A stretch of 64,000 bases of DNA, taken from contig NZ_JAGINQ010000005.1 of NCBI RefSeq assembly GCF_017876165.1, positions 62,001 through 126,000 on the forward strand, given 5' to 3'. The position numbers and the translations under genes are program-made. This DNA comes from Azospirillum soli (GTDB lineage: Bacteria > Pseudomonadota > Alphaproteobacteria > Azospirillales > Azospirillaceae). Below the pieces are notes generated by a model, which saw only the letters and a program-made list of their open reading frames with translations, had not been told where the DNA came from and made no database searches. Below, one piece after another: positions 15,622 through 23,674 of the stretch (its first letter is position 1; each line of letters begins with the position of its first letter).

Positions 15622-17574
15622 TCAACCCGTCCGCCCCAGACCGGCGCGCAGCAGGAAGTCGATGTTGCAGATGCCCGTCAGAAAGCGGAAGCGCAGCCGG
15701 TCGCGGACTTCCGGTAGGTGTGCCTGGTCGAAGACCAGCTCTTCCCGGGACAGGCGGACGAGATCCGGCATGTCGAACATTTCTTCGATGGCCGCGACGC
15801 CCCGTGCCTGATCGAGTATCGCGTTGATCCTGGTCCGTCCCTTCGCCAGCCGGTGCATCCAGTCGGCGCTCTGGTAGCCCTTGCGGGAAGCGGGCATCAT
15901 CACCTCCGGCGGCACCCGCCCGGCGAAGGCCTGCCGGTAGATCCATTTGGCCTGGCCGTCGCGCAGGAACATCCGGCTCGGCAGCGACAGGATCAGGTTG
16001 ATGAAACGCACGTCCCGGCTCGCGTCGCGTTCGTCCGTACCGAAGGCGCCCAGCATTGCCGTGTTGAAGGCCCCGGTGTCCCCCTGAAAAAGCCCGAATC
16101 CGATGCGGCCCCGCCGTGTCCGGGCGCTGCCGACCGCCACTCGGGCCATATCCTCCCATCGGCCTTCGGCCTCTTCGGTTTGGATCGCCGCCAGAGCCGC
16201 TTCGCTGAGGGGAGAGGCATACCGGCGGGTCACCCGCTTGCGCCCGGTCAGATGGCGCGCCAGCGCCACAACCGGTTCCGGCGTGAACGGCGTCAGCGTC
16301 GCCGCCAACAGCCCCGGAACGGAGTATCCCCCCCGCGCCAACAGCCGCAGTTCGCGCGCAAGGCGCAGCCATCGTCCCGTCGCCAGCATCTCCGGCAGCG
16401 CCTCGCGGTCGTTGTAGCTGATGGTCAGGTTGCCGAAGATGGCGTTCAGCAGGACCCGTTCCTTCCGCTCCTGCATCCGCCGGGCGATGTCGAAGCGCCA
16501 GACTCGGTTGCAGGCGTTGCGGATGGGCTGCTGCAGATAGGTGAAGATCATCTCGAAATCTTCGCCGATCGCGCGGCCGTCCCGGCCGACCAGAATGTGG
16601 TCCATGTTGGCGTAGCGCCCGGCGGTGATGGAGGCGATTCCGCTTTCGTCGATGATCTGCCCTCGCCAGGGATGCAGGGTGACCCCGTCCATGGGAACCG
16701 CCGTGTAGGCGCTCAGGCGTTGCCCCCGTTCGGCCAGCATTGCCGCCGCCGTGGTCGCCACGGCGGAACTGTCGTAGCCGGCGCTGAGATGGCAGCCGAT
16801 CGGCCCAATGGCGCGCAGCCGGTCGCGCACCGCCCGGTCGAAGGTCTCGCGGTACGCCTCCACATACTCGGCGTCGCTGGACAGTCGCAACGGCGCCGGG
16901 TCGGGCAGTTCCCAATAACGGTTGACGCGCAAACCGCCGGCATTGATCTCCAGCCGGGATCCCGGCGGCACGCGCTTGATGCCGGCGTGGAAGCTGCGAT
17001 CCTTGTAATCGGCGAAAAAGGCGGCGTGCGCGCGGACAGCGCCGAGGTCGGGTGCCAGCGGGATGTCGGGCAAGGCGTGCAGCCCGTGATACATGCTGGC
17101 GAAGACGATGCGGTCGGGGCTGTGGTGGTAGAACAACGGGCGCTCGCCCATCTGGTCGCGCACAAGGTGCAGCCGGCGGTTCTCCGCGTCCCACAGGGCG
17201 AAGGCGAAGGCGCCGATCAGCCGGGCCGGGCAGCCCTCTCCCCAGCGTTCCCAGGCGGCCAGCAGCAGGTCGGAATCGGCCATGGCCCCGGCGCGACGCT
17301 GGTCGATCCCCAGCGCTTCGGCCAGTTCGGGGCGGTTGTCGAGGCGCAGGTCGGCCACCAGCACGAACCGTCCGCCACCCCCGACCAGCGGCTGGCGGTC
17401 GTGGACGTCCTCCGGCAGCAGGACGGTCAGTCGGCTGCCCAGCGCGACAGCCCCGCCGTCCCACGCGTCGGCGCGGTCGGCGCCAAACGGGGCCAGGGCG
17501 CGTTGCATGGGCGTCAGGAGGTCCGCCGCCCCCGGCCGGCCGTCGAGATGCCAAAGTCCCGCAATCGCGCTCAT
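15622..17574 (-). CDS. Asparagine-synthetase-like lasso cyclase (C protein)
   Basis: A 650-residue protein with the asparagine synthetase B architecture: an N-terminal glutaminase-like domain (about 1-200) and an ATP-pyrophosphatase domain. The glutaminase nucleophile Cys2 is absent: the protein starts MSAIAGLWHLDG, so ammonia is not made from glutamine. The PP-loop is SAGYDSS near 264-270. In lasso systems this enzyme adenylates the Asp/Glu side chain of the core and the N-terminal amine closes the ring. The start overlaps the stop of the kinase gene as ATGA. A plain AsnB role is unlikely given the missing Cys and the neighbours. Confidence 0.85.
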   Translation of the reverse strand: MSAIAGLWHLDGRPGAADLLTPMQRALAPFGADRADAWDGGAVALGSRLTVLLPEDVHDRQPLVGGGGRFVLVADLRLDNRPELAEALGIDQRRAGAMADSDLLLAAWERWGEGCPARLIGAFAFALWDAENRRLHLVRDQMGERPLFYHHSPDRIVFASMYHGLHALPDIPLAPDLGAVRAHAAFFADYKDRSFHAGIKRVPPGSRLEINAGGLRVNRYWELPDPAPLRLSSDAEYVEAYRETFDRAVRDRLRAIGPIGCHLSAGYDSSAVATTAAAMLAERGQRLSAYTAVPMDGVTLHPWRGQIIDESGIASITAGRYANMDHILVGRDGRAIGEDFEMIFTYLQQPIRNACNRVWRFDIARRMQERKERVLLNAIFGNLTISYNDREALPEMLATGRWLRLARELRLLARGGYSVPGLLAATLTPFTPEPVVALARHLTGRKRVTRRYASPLSEAALAAIQTEEAEGRWEDMARVAVGSARTRRGRIGFGLFQGDTGAFNTAMLGAFGTDERDASRDVRFINLILSLPSRMFLRDGQAKWIYRQAFAGRVPPEVMMPASRKGYQSADWMHRLAKGRTRINAILDQARGVAAIEEMFDMPDLVRLSREELVFDQAHLPEVRDRLRFRFLTGICNIDFLLRAGLGRTG

Positions 17575-18530
17575 GCCCTGTTCCCCTTCGCGACCGATCG
17601 GACCAGATCACCGATGGCGTCGCACAGCGCATCCAGCCGCGCCAGATCGTCGGGACGTCGCAGGATGCGCACCGGCACGCGCGGCGCCAGCGCGGTGGTC
17701 CATTGGAACGCCGCCCGCCCGCGATCCAGCGCCCGCGCCACCCCCGGCCCCGACAGGTGGCGGTGGAGCAGCGCCGCCGCCGCCGCGATCGGGGGCTGTG
17801 CCTCGACCACCGGAGCCGCCGCTCCCGGAACGGTCTTCAGCACCAGCACGAGGGCCAGAGGCACCGGGTCCGGGTGGAAGTCCTCGCCCAGCGGGCGGAA
17901 GAACTTGGCGAACCCCCGCTTCACCCGGAGCCTCCCGTCCACCGCGTCGCCGAAGGCGACCGCCGCGCTGTCCCACAGCTTCATGGCCGGATAGCCGGGA
18001 TGGACCAGCCGGCTTTCCGGATCGACGATCGCCTGATCGTCGGTCAGCAGCCGGTGGCCGCGCTTCATCAGGGCGCGCGCCGTGGTCGATTTGCCGGCCC
18101 CGGCGTCGCCGGCGATGGCAACGCCCTGACCGCCGATCTCGATCACGCTGGCGTGCAGCGGGGGGGTGCCGCGCTGGTGGCAGAGCATCATCATGGCCGG
18201 GCCGAACAGCCACGTATGGAGTTCAGCCTCCGTCAGGTCCGCCGCCGCATCCACGGTTAGGCACCGCCCTCCCTCGATCAGCACACGGACCCCTTCCGGC
18301 CGCGTCAGGACAATGGTGCCGTCGGCGTGGATGCTGGAAAAGGGAGACGATTGGACGACCGGTTCCTTGCACAAGGCGACGGGGGCGAAGCGGATCTCCA
18401 CGTTCGCCTCCTTTCCCGCGTCCGGCGGAATCGGGCGCAGGAAGGGGAGCGGACGCGGCGAGCGCAGCCGCAAGCCGTAGAGGCCGTAGTCGTATCCGGG
18501 CGCCGTGGACGCCTGCTCGGTCGCGTTCAC
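17571..18530 (-). CDS. HPr-kinase-like protein (lasso tailoring kinase, K)
   Basis: A 319-residue protein starting at GTG 18530, which overlaps the stop of the protease gene as GTGA; the longer frame to 18752 only shadows that gene. It has the HPr kinase core: TPPLHASVIEIGGQGVAIAG leads into the P-loop GDAGAGKST (141-149), then LLTDDQAIV (163-169) with the Asp pair. The N-terminal 110 residues are not HPrK-like. Homologs in lasso clusters such as paeninodin phosphorylate the C-terminal Ser of the precursor, and here the precursor does end in Ser. No HPr or PTS gene is nearby, which argues against classical HPr kinase. Confidence 0.82.
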   Translation of the reverse strand: MNATEQASTAPGYDYGLYGLRLRSPRPLPFLRPIPPDAGKEANVEIRFAPVALCKEPVVQSSPFSSIHADGTIVLTRPEGVRVLIEGGRCLTVDAAADLTEAELHTWLFGPAMMMLCHQRGTPPLHASVIEIGGQGVAIAGDAGAGKSTTARALMKRGHRLLTDDQAIVDPESRLVHPGYPAMKLWDSAAVAFGDAVDGRLRVKRGFAKFFRPLGEDFHPDPVPLALVLVLKTVPGAAAPVVEAQPPIAAAAALLHRHLSGPGVARALDRGRAAFQWTTALAPRVPVRILRRPDDLARLDALCDAIGDLVRSVAKGNRA

Positions 18531-18958
18531 GCCGCCCCGCCCCCGGACCGGCGGACAAGGTCGGCGAGCGGCACGTAGGTGTCCGCCTCCTCCCCGCCCA
18601 GCAGGACTTCCGATCCCAAGATCAACCAGGCATGAGCGCTCAGCCGGCCGTCCTCCTTGCGCACACCGAAGCGGATGCCGCTGCCGGGGATGCCGCGGCG
18701 GGCCAACAACAGCATGCCGGCCACCGCCCGGACCAAACAGGTGCTGTGCCAAGGCAGCCGGTCGGCCATGCCGCGCACCCGCCGCGCCACCGCCCGCGCC
18801 CGCTGCGTGTCGCGCGGGCTGGGAGGCGCGCCGGTTCCCGCCGGTGCGGCGAAGCGGCCCAGCAGCGCCGAGGTCCGCGACCAGGGCAGGGAGAACAGCA
18901 GGACACGAGCCAGGGCCAAGGCCAGAAAGGCCTCCAGGCGAAGAACCGCAGCGATCAC
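18527..18958 (-). CDS. Transglutaminase-like leader protease (B2)
   Basis: A 143-residue protein starting at GTG 18958, overlapping the PqqD-like gene stop as GTGA. It has a hydrophobic N-terminal helix, then WHSTCLVRAVAGMLLLARRG with the likely catalytic Cys74 and LSAHAWLILGSEVLLGG with His109. This C-H arrangement is that of the McjB C-terminal (B2) protease that removes the lasso leader. The usual third-residue Asp is not obvious; an acidic residue in GGEEAD may replace it. The length is typical for stand-alone B2. Confidence 0.87.
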   Translation of the reverse strand: MIAAVLRLEAFLALALARVLLFSLPWSRTSALLGRFAAPAGTGAPPSPRDTQRARAVARRVRGMADRLPWHSTCLVRAVAGMLLLARRGIPGSGIRFGVRKEDGRLSAHAWLILGSEVLLGGEEADTYVPLADLVRRSGGGAA

Positions 18959-19233
18959 GGTTCGATCCGGATCAACCGCTTGTCCAGCATCTGGTTCAGG
19001 AAGCGAAGGACATCGTCGCGGATGCGCTCCGGGGAAGCCTCGTACTCGTCCTCCAGCCGACGGCAGAGGACGGCCACCTCCACCGGGGCGGCCAGTTCGC
19101 GCCAAATGTGCGAGCCCACCGCGTCCAGGTTGAAATACTGGCCGCTTTCCACCTCCATCATCACCGTTTCGCCATCAATTTCCGTCAACAGCAGGTTGGG
19201 AGCGGCGACGACGCGACTTTCGATCGCGATCAT
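18955..19233 (-). CDS. PqqD-like leader-binding protein (B1)
   Basis: A 92-residue protein starting at the ATG after GGAG; the longer frame lacks an RBS. It is a winged helix-turn-helix RiPP recognition element: LLLTEIDGETVMMEVESGQY, FNLDAVGSHIWRELA, then VAVLCRRLEDEYEASPERI. In lasso systems this protein binds the leader through its YxxP motif and delivers the precursor to the B2 protease. It is the first of four overlapping genes (B1-B2-K-C), so the enzymes are made in a coupled ratio. Confidence 0.9.
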   Translation of the reverse strand: MIAIESRVVAAPNLLLTEIDGETVMMEVESGQYFNLDAVGSHIWRELAAPVEVAVLCRRLEDEYEASPERIRDDVLRFLNQMLDKRLIRIEP

Positions 19234-19428
19234 TGAGGTGTCTCCAGGCGCAAGGAGGGTGTGGGACGTCGGGCGAATTCCCACGGCAAAACACGAGAAT
19301 TATGCACTTCGCGGTTGCTTTCGGTCCAGCACAATTGCGCGGGAGCGGTGCGGCACGGCGCTGCCCGGTGCGCTTGTCACCATTCTGGCCACATGGGTAT
19401 CGCGCGGCACGCAATTCAGGGCGGCCAT

Positions 19429-21225
19429 TCACCCGGCCATGTCCAGGGCGGCCAGCCGGTCTCCGGCCGTGCCGCACACCTCCGTCCAGGAACCGCTGGC
19501 CAGCAGACGTCCGCCCTCCAGCACCAGGACGTGATCGGCCGTGCGCACGGTGCTTGGGCGGTGAGCCACCACCAACACGGTCAGGCGCCCATGCAGGCGG
19601 CGCAGCGTGTCGGCCACCTGCCCCTCGGTCTCCGCGTCGAGCGAGGCGGTCGCCTCGTCCAGCACCAGCAGGTCCGGCCGGCGCAGCAGGGCGCGGGCCA
19701 GGGCGATGCGCTGCCGCTCCCCGCCGGACAGGCTGGCGCCCCGGTCGCCGACGACGGTGTCCAGCCCTTGCGGCAGCGCCCGCACGGCGTCGGCTACGGC
19801 GGCTTCCTCCAGCGCGCGCCACAGATCCTCCTCCCCGGCGTCGGGGCGGGCGAGGGCCAGATTCTCGCGGATCGTCCGGTGGAACAGGAAGGGGTCCTGC
19901 GGCACATAGCCGATGCGGCGGCGCCACGCCACCCGCCCCGGGCCATCCAGCGGCACCCCGTCCACCAGCACCGCCCCCTCGTCCGGCGCCACCAGCCCCA
20001 TGACGATGTCGGCCAGCGTCGATTTGCCGGCGCCGGACGGGCCGACCAGGGCGGTGGTGCTCTTGGCCGGGATCGCCGCGACGATGCCGGCCAGCGTGGG
20101 CGGGCCGTCCGCCCGCGCCGCGTGCCGGTAGCCCACGCCGGAAAGGGCGATGGAGCGGGTCAGAGCGGGGGGCACCTCGGCCGGCGCCGGCTCCGCCTCC
20201 CGCCGCCATTCCTCCAGAGACGCCAGCAGACGGCCGTGCACCGGCAGCATTTGCAGGATGACGCGCCACGTCTCCTGCACCCGCAGCGCCGCCGGCATCA
20301 GGCGCGCGAACAGGGCCAGCAGAACCAGCATCTCCGGCAGCGGCAGACCGAGCGGGCCGAGACCGGCCCAGACCGCCAGGGCCGCCGCCCCGGCCGCCGC
20401 CACCCGCTGCGTCATCCGCGCCGTGGCCGAGGCCCGCGCCTGGGACAGCTGCCGCTCCTGTTCCTGACCGGCGAGAGCGCGGAACTCCGCGCCGCGCACC
20501 GTCTCCGCGCCCAGCGCCTTGAGGATGCGCAGGCCCGCTGTCTGATCGGCAATTTCCGCGTTCAGGGCGCGCCGCGTCTCGCCCAGCGCGTGGCCAAGGG
20601 CGTAGGCGCGGCGGCTCAGGGGTCGCACCGCCAGAGCGAGGGCGCCGGCCAGCAGCAGCGCCGCCGCCGTGAAGGCCGGCGACAGAAGGAAGGCCGCCAC
20701 GATCAGCGCCGGCAGTTGCACCAGCGACGCCAGCATCTGCAGGAGGAAATGCACCACGCTGCCGCACTGCGCGACCTCCTGGGTCAGCGCGTGGGTGAGG
20801 TCGGCCTGGCGCCTTGCCGCCAGGGCGGGCCAGCCCATCGCCATCACCGCGTCGTGCAGGCGCCGGCGCAGGGCATCGACGTAGTTCAGCAGCAGCGCCG
20901 TGCCGGCCACCATCCGCGCCCAGACCACGGCCGACGCCCCGGCGATCAGCAGGACGTAGAGGACCAGCGCACCGCCAAGGCCGATCCGCTGCCCAACCGC
21001 GCGCAGCATGGGCATGGAGCCGTCGCCCTTGCCGGTGATCCCCAGCAGGTCCAGCAACGGCATCAGCAGCAGAAGGCCGGCACCCTCCGCAATGGCGGCC
21101 AGCGTCGCCAGCACGGCCACCGCCGCGAAGCGGCCTCCCACCGTGCGCGCCACGTCGGTGACCAGCGCCGCGAATTGCGCTCCGGCACCGGTGGGACGGG
21201 TCGGGGGAGGGGAACGGTGGAACAT
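19429..21225 (-). CDS. ABC exporter of the lasso cluster (D)
   Basis: A 598-residue half-transporter starting at the ATG after GAGGA. The N-terminal part has about six membrane segments (for example AVAVLATLAAIAEGAGLLLL). The C-terminal ATPase has Walker A GPSGAGKST, Q-loop YVPQDPFLF, signature LSGGERQR and Walker B LLVLDEAT. This is the usual exporter and immunity protein of lasso clusters. There is no N-terminal peptidase C39 domain, as expected when B2 does the cleavage. A 195-base gap without a convincing gene separates it from B1. Confidence 0.92.
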   Translation of the reverse strand: MFHRSPPPTRPTGAGAQFAALVTDVARTVGGRFAAVAVLATLAAIAEGAGLLLLMPLLDLLGITGKGDGSMPMLRAVGQRIGLGGALVLYVLLIAGASAVVWARMVAGTALLLNYVDALRRRLHDAVMAMGWPALAARRQADLTHALTQEVAQCGSVVHFLLQMLASLVQLPALIVAAFLLSPAFTAAALLLAGALALAVRPLSRRAYALGHALGETRRALNAEIADQTAGLRILKALGAETVRGAEFRALAGQEQERQLSQARASATARMTQRVAAAGAAALAVWAGLGPLGLPLPEMLVLLALFARLMPAALRVQETWRVILQMLPVHGRLLASLEEWRREAEPAPAEVPPALTRSIALSGVGYRHAARADGPPTLAGIVAAIPAKSTTALVGPSGAGKSTLADIVMGLVAPDEGAVLVDGVPLDGPGRVAWRRRIGYVPQDPFLFHRTIRENLALARPDAGEEDLWRALEEAAVADAVRALPQGLDTVVGDRGASLSGGERQRIALARALLRRPDLLVLDEATASLDAETEGQVADTLRRLHGRLTVLVVAHRPSTVRTADHVLVLEGGRLLASGSWTEVCGTAGDRLAALDMAG

Positions 21226-21552
21226 GGCTCTTCCTCGGCCGCCGTGCGGTTGCAGGCCATCATGCAGCACGCCATCATGTAGCACGAGGGTGGTGCGCCC
21301 CGGCAACCCATCCCGGTTCCGGCCGCCTCCGGCGAGCGTCCGGCGGAAAATCAGGCGGGTAATGTTTTGTTAACCATAATCGCCTTTTCTCTGGGGCCAG
21401 ACGAACGGGGCTGGCGGTCGATCCGGCTGGCCCGACATACCCATCCGCCGCAGCCCCCATGCTTTCGTGGGGCACATTCCATGGGCCCTTCCAAACGCCC
21501 GACCGCGGCTTCTTGCTTTTTAAAAGCGCGCATAACGAAGGAAAACTCCGCT
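21226..21552. other. Divergent intergenic region
   Basis: A 327-base region between the leftward exporter and the rightward beta-helix gene. An AT-rich patch near 21358-21385 contains GTTAAC and CATAAT and is the best promoter candidate. Nothing else stands out. Confidence 0.45.
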
Positions 21553-22641
21553 ATGGCCGATCTTTACGTCTCGACCAACGGCTCGGATTCCAACAACGGC
21601 AGCAAGGGTTCGCCGTTCAAGTCCATCGTTAAGGCTTCCGAAGCCGCCGAGGCTGGAACCACGGTGCATGTGGCGCCCGGAACCTATGAGGGCGGCTTCC
21701 AGACGACGGCCAGCGGCACGGCGTCGGCCCCGATCACCTATGTTTCGGACGTGAAGTGGGGCGCCAAGATCGTTCCGCCGGCCGACTCCTCGTCCAACAC
21801 CGCCTGGGACAACCGGGGCGACCACGTCAAGATCGACGGCTTCGAGGTTGACGGGTCGGCCACCCACGGCGGCACGCCGTGGCGCTGGGGCCTGTTCACC
21901 AGCGGCGACGGCTCGGCCATCGTGAACAGCAAGGTGCACGACATCGCCCGCAACGCCGACGCGCTTGGCGATTCCAACGGCGGCGCCGGCATCCAGGGCG
22001 ACGGCTATTACGGCGGCGGCGATTTCACGCTGAGCAACAACGTCATCTACAACGTCGGCCCGGCCGGGACCACCAACGGCCTGATCCACGGCATCTACAT
22101 CTCGTCCTCGGGCACGGTCGAGCACAACGACGTGTCGAACGTTCCGGGCGTGGGCATCCACCTGTGGCACGACGCCCACGACGTGAAGATTGCCGACAAC
22201 ACGGTGTACAAGAACGGTGCGGGCATCCTGGTCGGCGCCGGTGACTTTGTGAACGAGACGGCCCCGGCCGACCATGTCGAAGTCACCAACAACAGCGTCC
22301 ACGACAACGCCTACAACGGCATCACCGAGCAGGGCCTGACCGGTCCCAACAACACCTATGTCAACAACAAGGTGTGGGGGAACGGCAACAACTGGGACCT
22401 CGATCCCGGCAAGACCCATACCGAGACGGTCGCCACGCCGCAGAGCGCCGCTCCGCTGGGGGTCGATCTGTCGCCGGAGTATCTGGCCTTTGTGCAGCAG
22501 CAGGTCGCCGGTACAGTTCCGGCGATCTCCGATCCGGCGGCGCCCACGGTCGCGGTGGTGCCGGTCGTCGATGACGCCGCGCACGCCGTCGATCACGTCG
22601 ATGCGCTGCCGCACGACCTGACCTCGGCCAGCCACGGCTGA
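21553..22641 (+). CDS. Right-handed beta-helix protein without signal peptide (copy 1)
   Basis: A 362-residue protein. The ATG at 21553 gives MADLYVSTNGSDSNNGSKGS, the typical start of DUF1565/pectate-lyase-like beta-helix domains. Repeated coils rich in Asn and Gly follow (SNNVIYNVG, NNSVHDNAYNGITEQG). There is no CBM, unlike its two paralogs. The last 50 residues are Ala/Val/Asp-rich and end DALPHDLTSASHG. With no N-terminal signal peptide, a C-terminal type I secretion signal is a reasonable inference. Candidate roles are binding, shaping or cleaving the polysaccharide made by the adjacent locus; catalytic residues are not identified. A strong terminator follows. Confidence 0.8.
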   Translation: MADLYVSTNGSDSNNGSKGSPFKSIVKASEAAEAGTTVHVAPGTYEGGFQTTASGTASAPITYVSDVKWGAKIVPPADSSSNTAWDNRGDHVKIDGFEVDGSATHGGTPWRWGLFTSGDGSAIVNSKVHDIARNADALGDSNGGAGIQGDGYYGGGDFTLSNNVIYNVGPAGTTNGLIHGIYISSSGTVEHNDVSNVPGVGIHLWHDAHDVKIADNTVYKNGAGILVGAGDFVNETAPADHVEVTNNSVHDNAYNGITEQGLTGPNNTYVNNKVWGNGNNWDLDPGKTHTETVATPQSAAPLGVDLSPEYLAFVQQQVAGTVPAISDPAAPTVAVVPVVDDAAHAVDHVDALPHDLTSASHG

Positions 22642-22649
22642 TAAGAAAG

Positions 22650-22680
22650 CGAGGGCCTCGAAAGAGGCCCTCGTTTCGTT
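22650..22680. terminator. Intrinsic terminator between convergent genes
   Basis: CGAGGGCCTC, loop GAAA, GAGGCCCTCG, then TTTCGTTTT. A perfect 10-bp stem between the beta-helix gene and the leftward epimerase gene; the AT tail is on the + side. Confidence 0.85.
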
Positions 22681-22681
22681 T

Positions 22682-23674
22682 TCAAACCGCGCAGATCTCG
22701 GCCTTGTCGAAGACGCGGTCCTTGTACCAGTCGTAGGTGCGCCGCACCCCCGTTGCGAGGTCGATGCGGGAACGGTAACCGGTCGCTGCGATGGCCTTGC
22801 TCATGTCCGGCGCGCGGCGAGACGGGGAACCGGGCGTTTCCGGCGCGGCGGCGATCGGGTTGCCCCGGCCGACCGTGTCCAGGATGACCTGGGCGAGGTC
22901 GCCGATCCGCACCTCCGGTTCCTGCGTGCCGATGTTGAAGGTCTCGTTCGCGCAGGCCGGCAGGGTCGCCATGCGCAGCAGATACTCCACCGCATCGTCC
23001 ACGAAGCAGAAAGACCGGCTGTGGTCCACGCTGGCTACCACCAGCGGCTCGCCCTCGGGAAGCCGATGGGCTTTTTCCAGCAATTGCGGGACGACGTGCG
23101 CCAGCCCCATGCGGGGGCCGTAGACGTTGTGGAAACGCACGATGGTGAAGGGCACGCCGGAGAAGCGGCACAGCGCCTCGCCATACAGTTTCGACAGCAT
23201 GTAGGTGGTGCGCGGCTCGGCCAGATCGCCGGCCGTCAGGGGCGTGGTCTCCGGGGTCGGCACCGGAATGCCGAAGGCCTGGAGCGTGCCGGCGTAGATC
23301 TCGCTGGTCGAGGCGAAGACGAGGCGGCCGAGAGCCTTCTGCCGGCGGGCGAGCGCCAGCGCGGTCTCCAGCATGGCGACGTTGGCCGAAAGAACCTCAT
23401 AGGGGCGGGAGCGGACGTGCGCCACCCCGATGATGGCCGCGAGATGGAAGATCACGTCGTAGTCGTCGTCCATTTCCTCCGCGAGGCCGGGGCGGCACAG
23501 GTCGGCCTCCAGCATCCGGACGTTGGGCCGGGCCAGCAGGTCGGTCAACGCGCCGTCGCGCACGCCGCGCCCGTGGTTGTCCAGGATGTCCACGGCGTCG
23601 CCGCGCTCCGCCAGCGTGCGGGCGAGGTGGTAGCCGATGAAGCCGGCACCGCCGGTCACGAGCACTTTCAGCAT
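22682..23674 (-). CDS. NAD-dependent nucleotide-sugar epimerase/dehydratase
   Basis: A 330-residue short-chain dehydrogenase starting at the ATG after GGGGG, overlapping the upstream dehydrogenase gene by seven bases. It has the Rossmann motif VTGGAGFIGYHLA, a catalytic Ser in FASTSEIY and YMLSK (Tyr-x3-Lys). VDHSRSFCFVDDAVEYLLR is typical of UDP-sugar epimerases and decarboxylases. Coupling to a UDP-sugar dehydrogenase suggests it acts on the uronic acid formed there, for example as a C4 epimerase or a decarboxylase. The exact reaction cannot be fixed from sequence. Confidence 0.87.
   Translation of the reverse strand: MLKVLVTGGAGFIGYHLARTLAERGDAVDILDNHGRGVRDGALTDLLARPNVRMLEADLCRPGLAEEMDDDYDVIFHLAAIIGVAHVRSRPYEVLSANVAMLETALALARRQKALGRLVFASTSEIYAGTLQAFGIPVPTPETTPLTAGDLAEPRTTYMLSKLYGEALCRFSGVPFTIVRFHNVYGPRMGLAHVVPQLLEKAHRLPEGEPLVVASVDHSRSFCFVDDAVEYLLRMATLPACANETFNIGTQEPEVRIGDLAQVILDTVGRGNPIAAAPETPGSPSRRAPDMSKAIAATGYRSRIDLATGVRRTYDWYKDRVFDKAEICAV

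Noticed and set aside
17571..18530. Classical HPr kinase/phosphorylase
   Set aside because: No PTS or HPr gene nearby, and it is translationally coupled to lasso protease and cyclase genes.
19234..19428. Possible second lasso precursor between B1 and the exporter
   Set aside because: The only minus-strand frame, of 42 codons, lacks a leader motif, an acceptor Asp/Glu at a ring position and an RBS.
15718..19534. Long plus-strand frames (758 and 750 codons) over the lasso enzymes
   Set aside because: Shadow frames, Arg/Pro/Gly-rich, opposite five well-defined overlapping genes.
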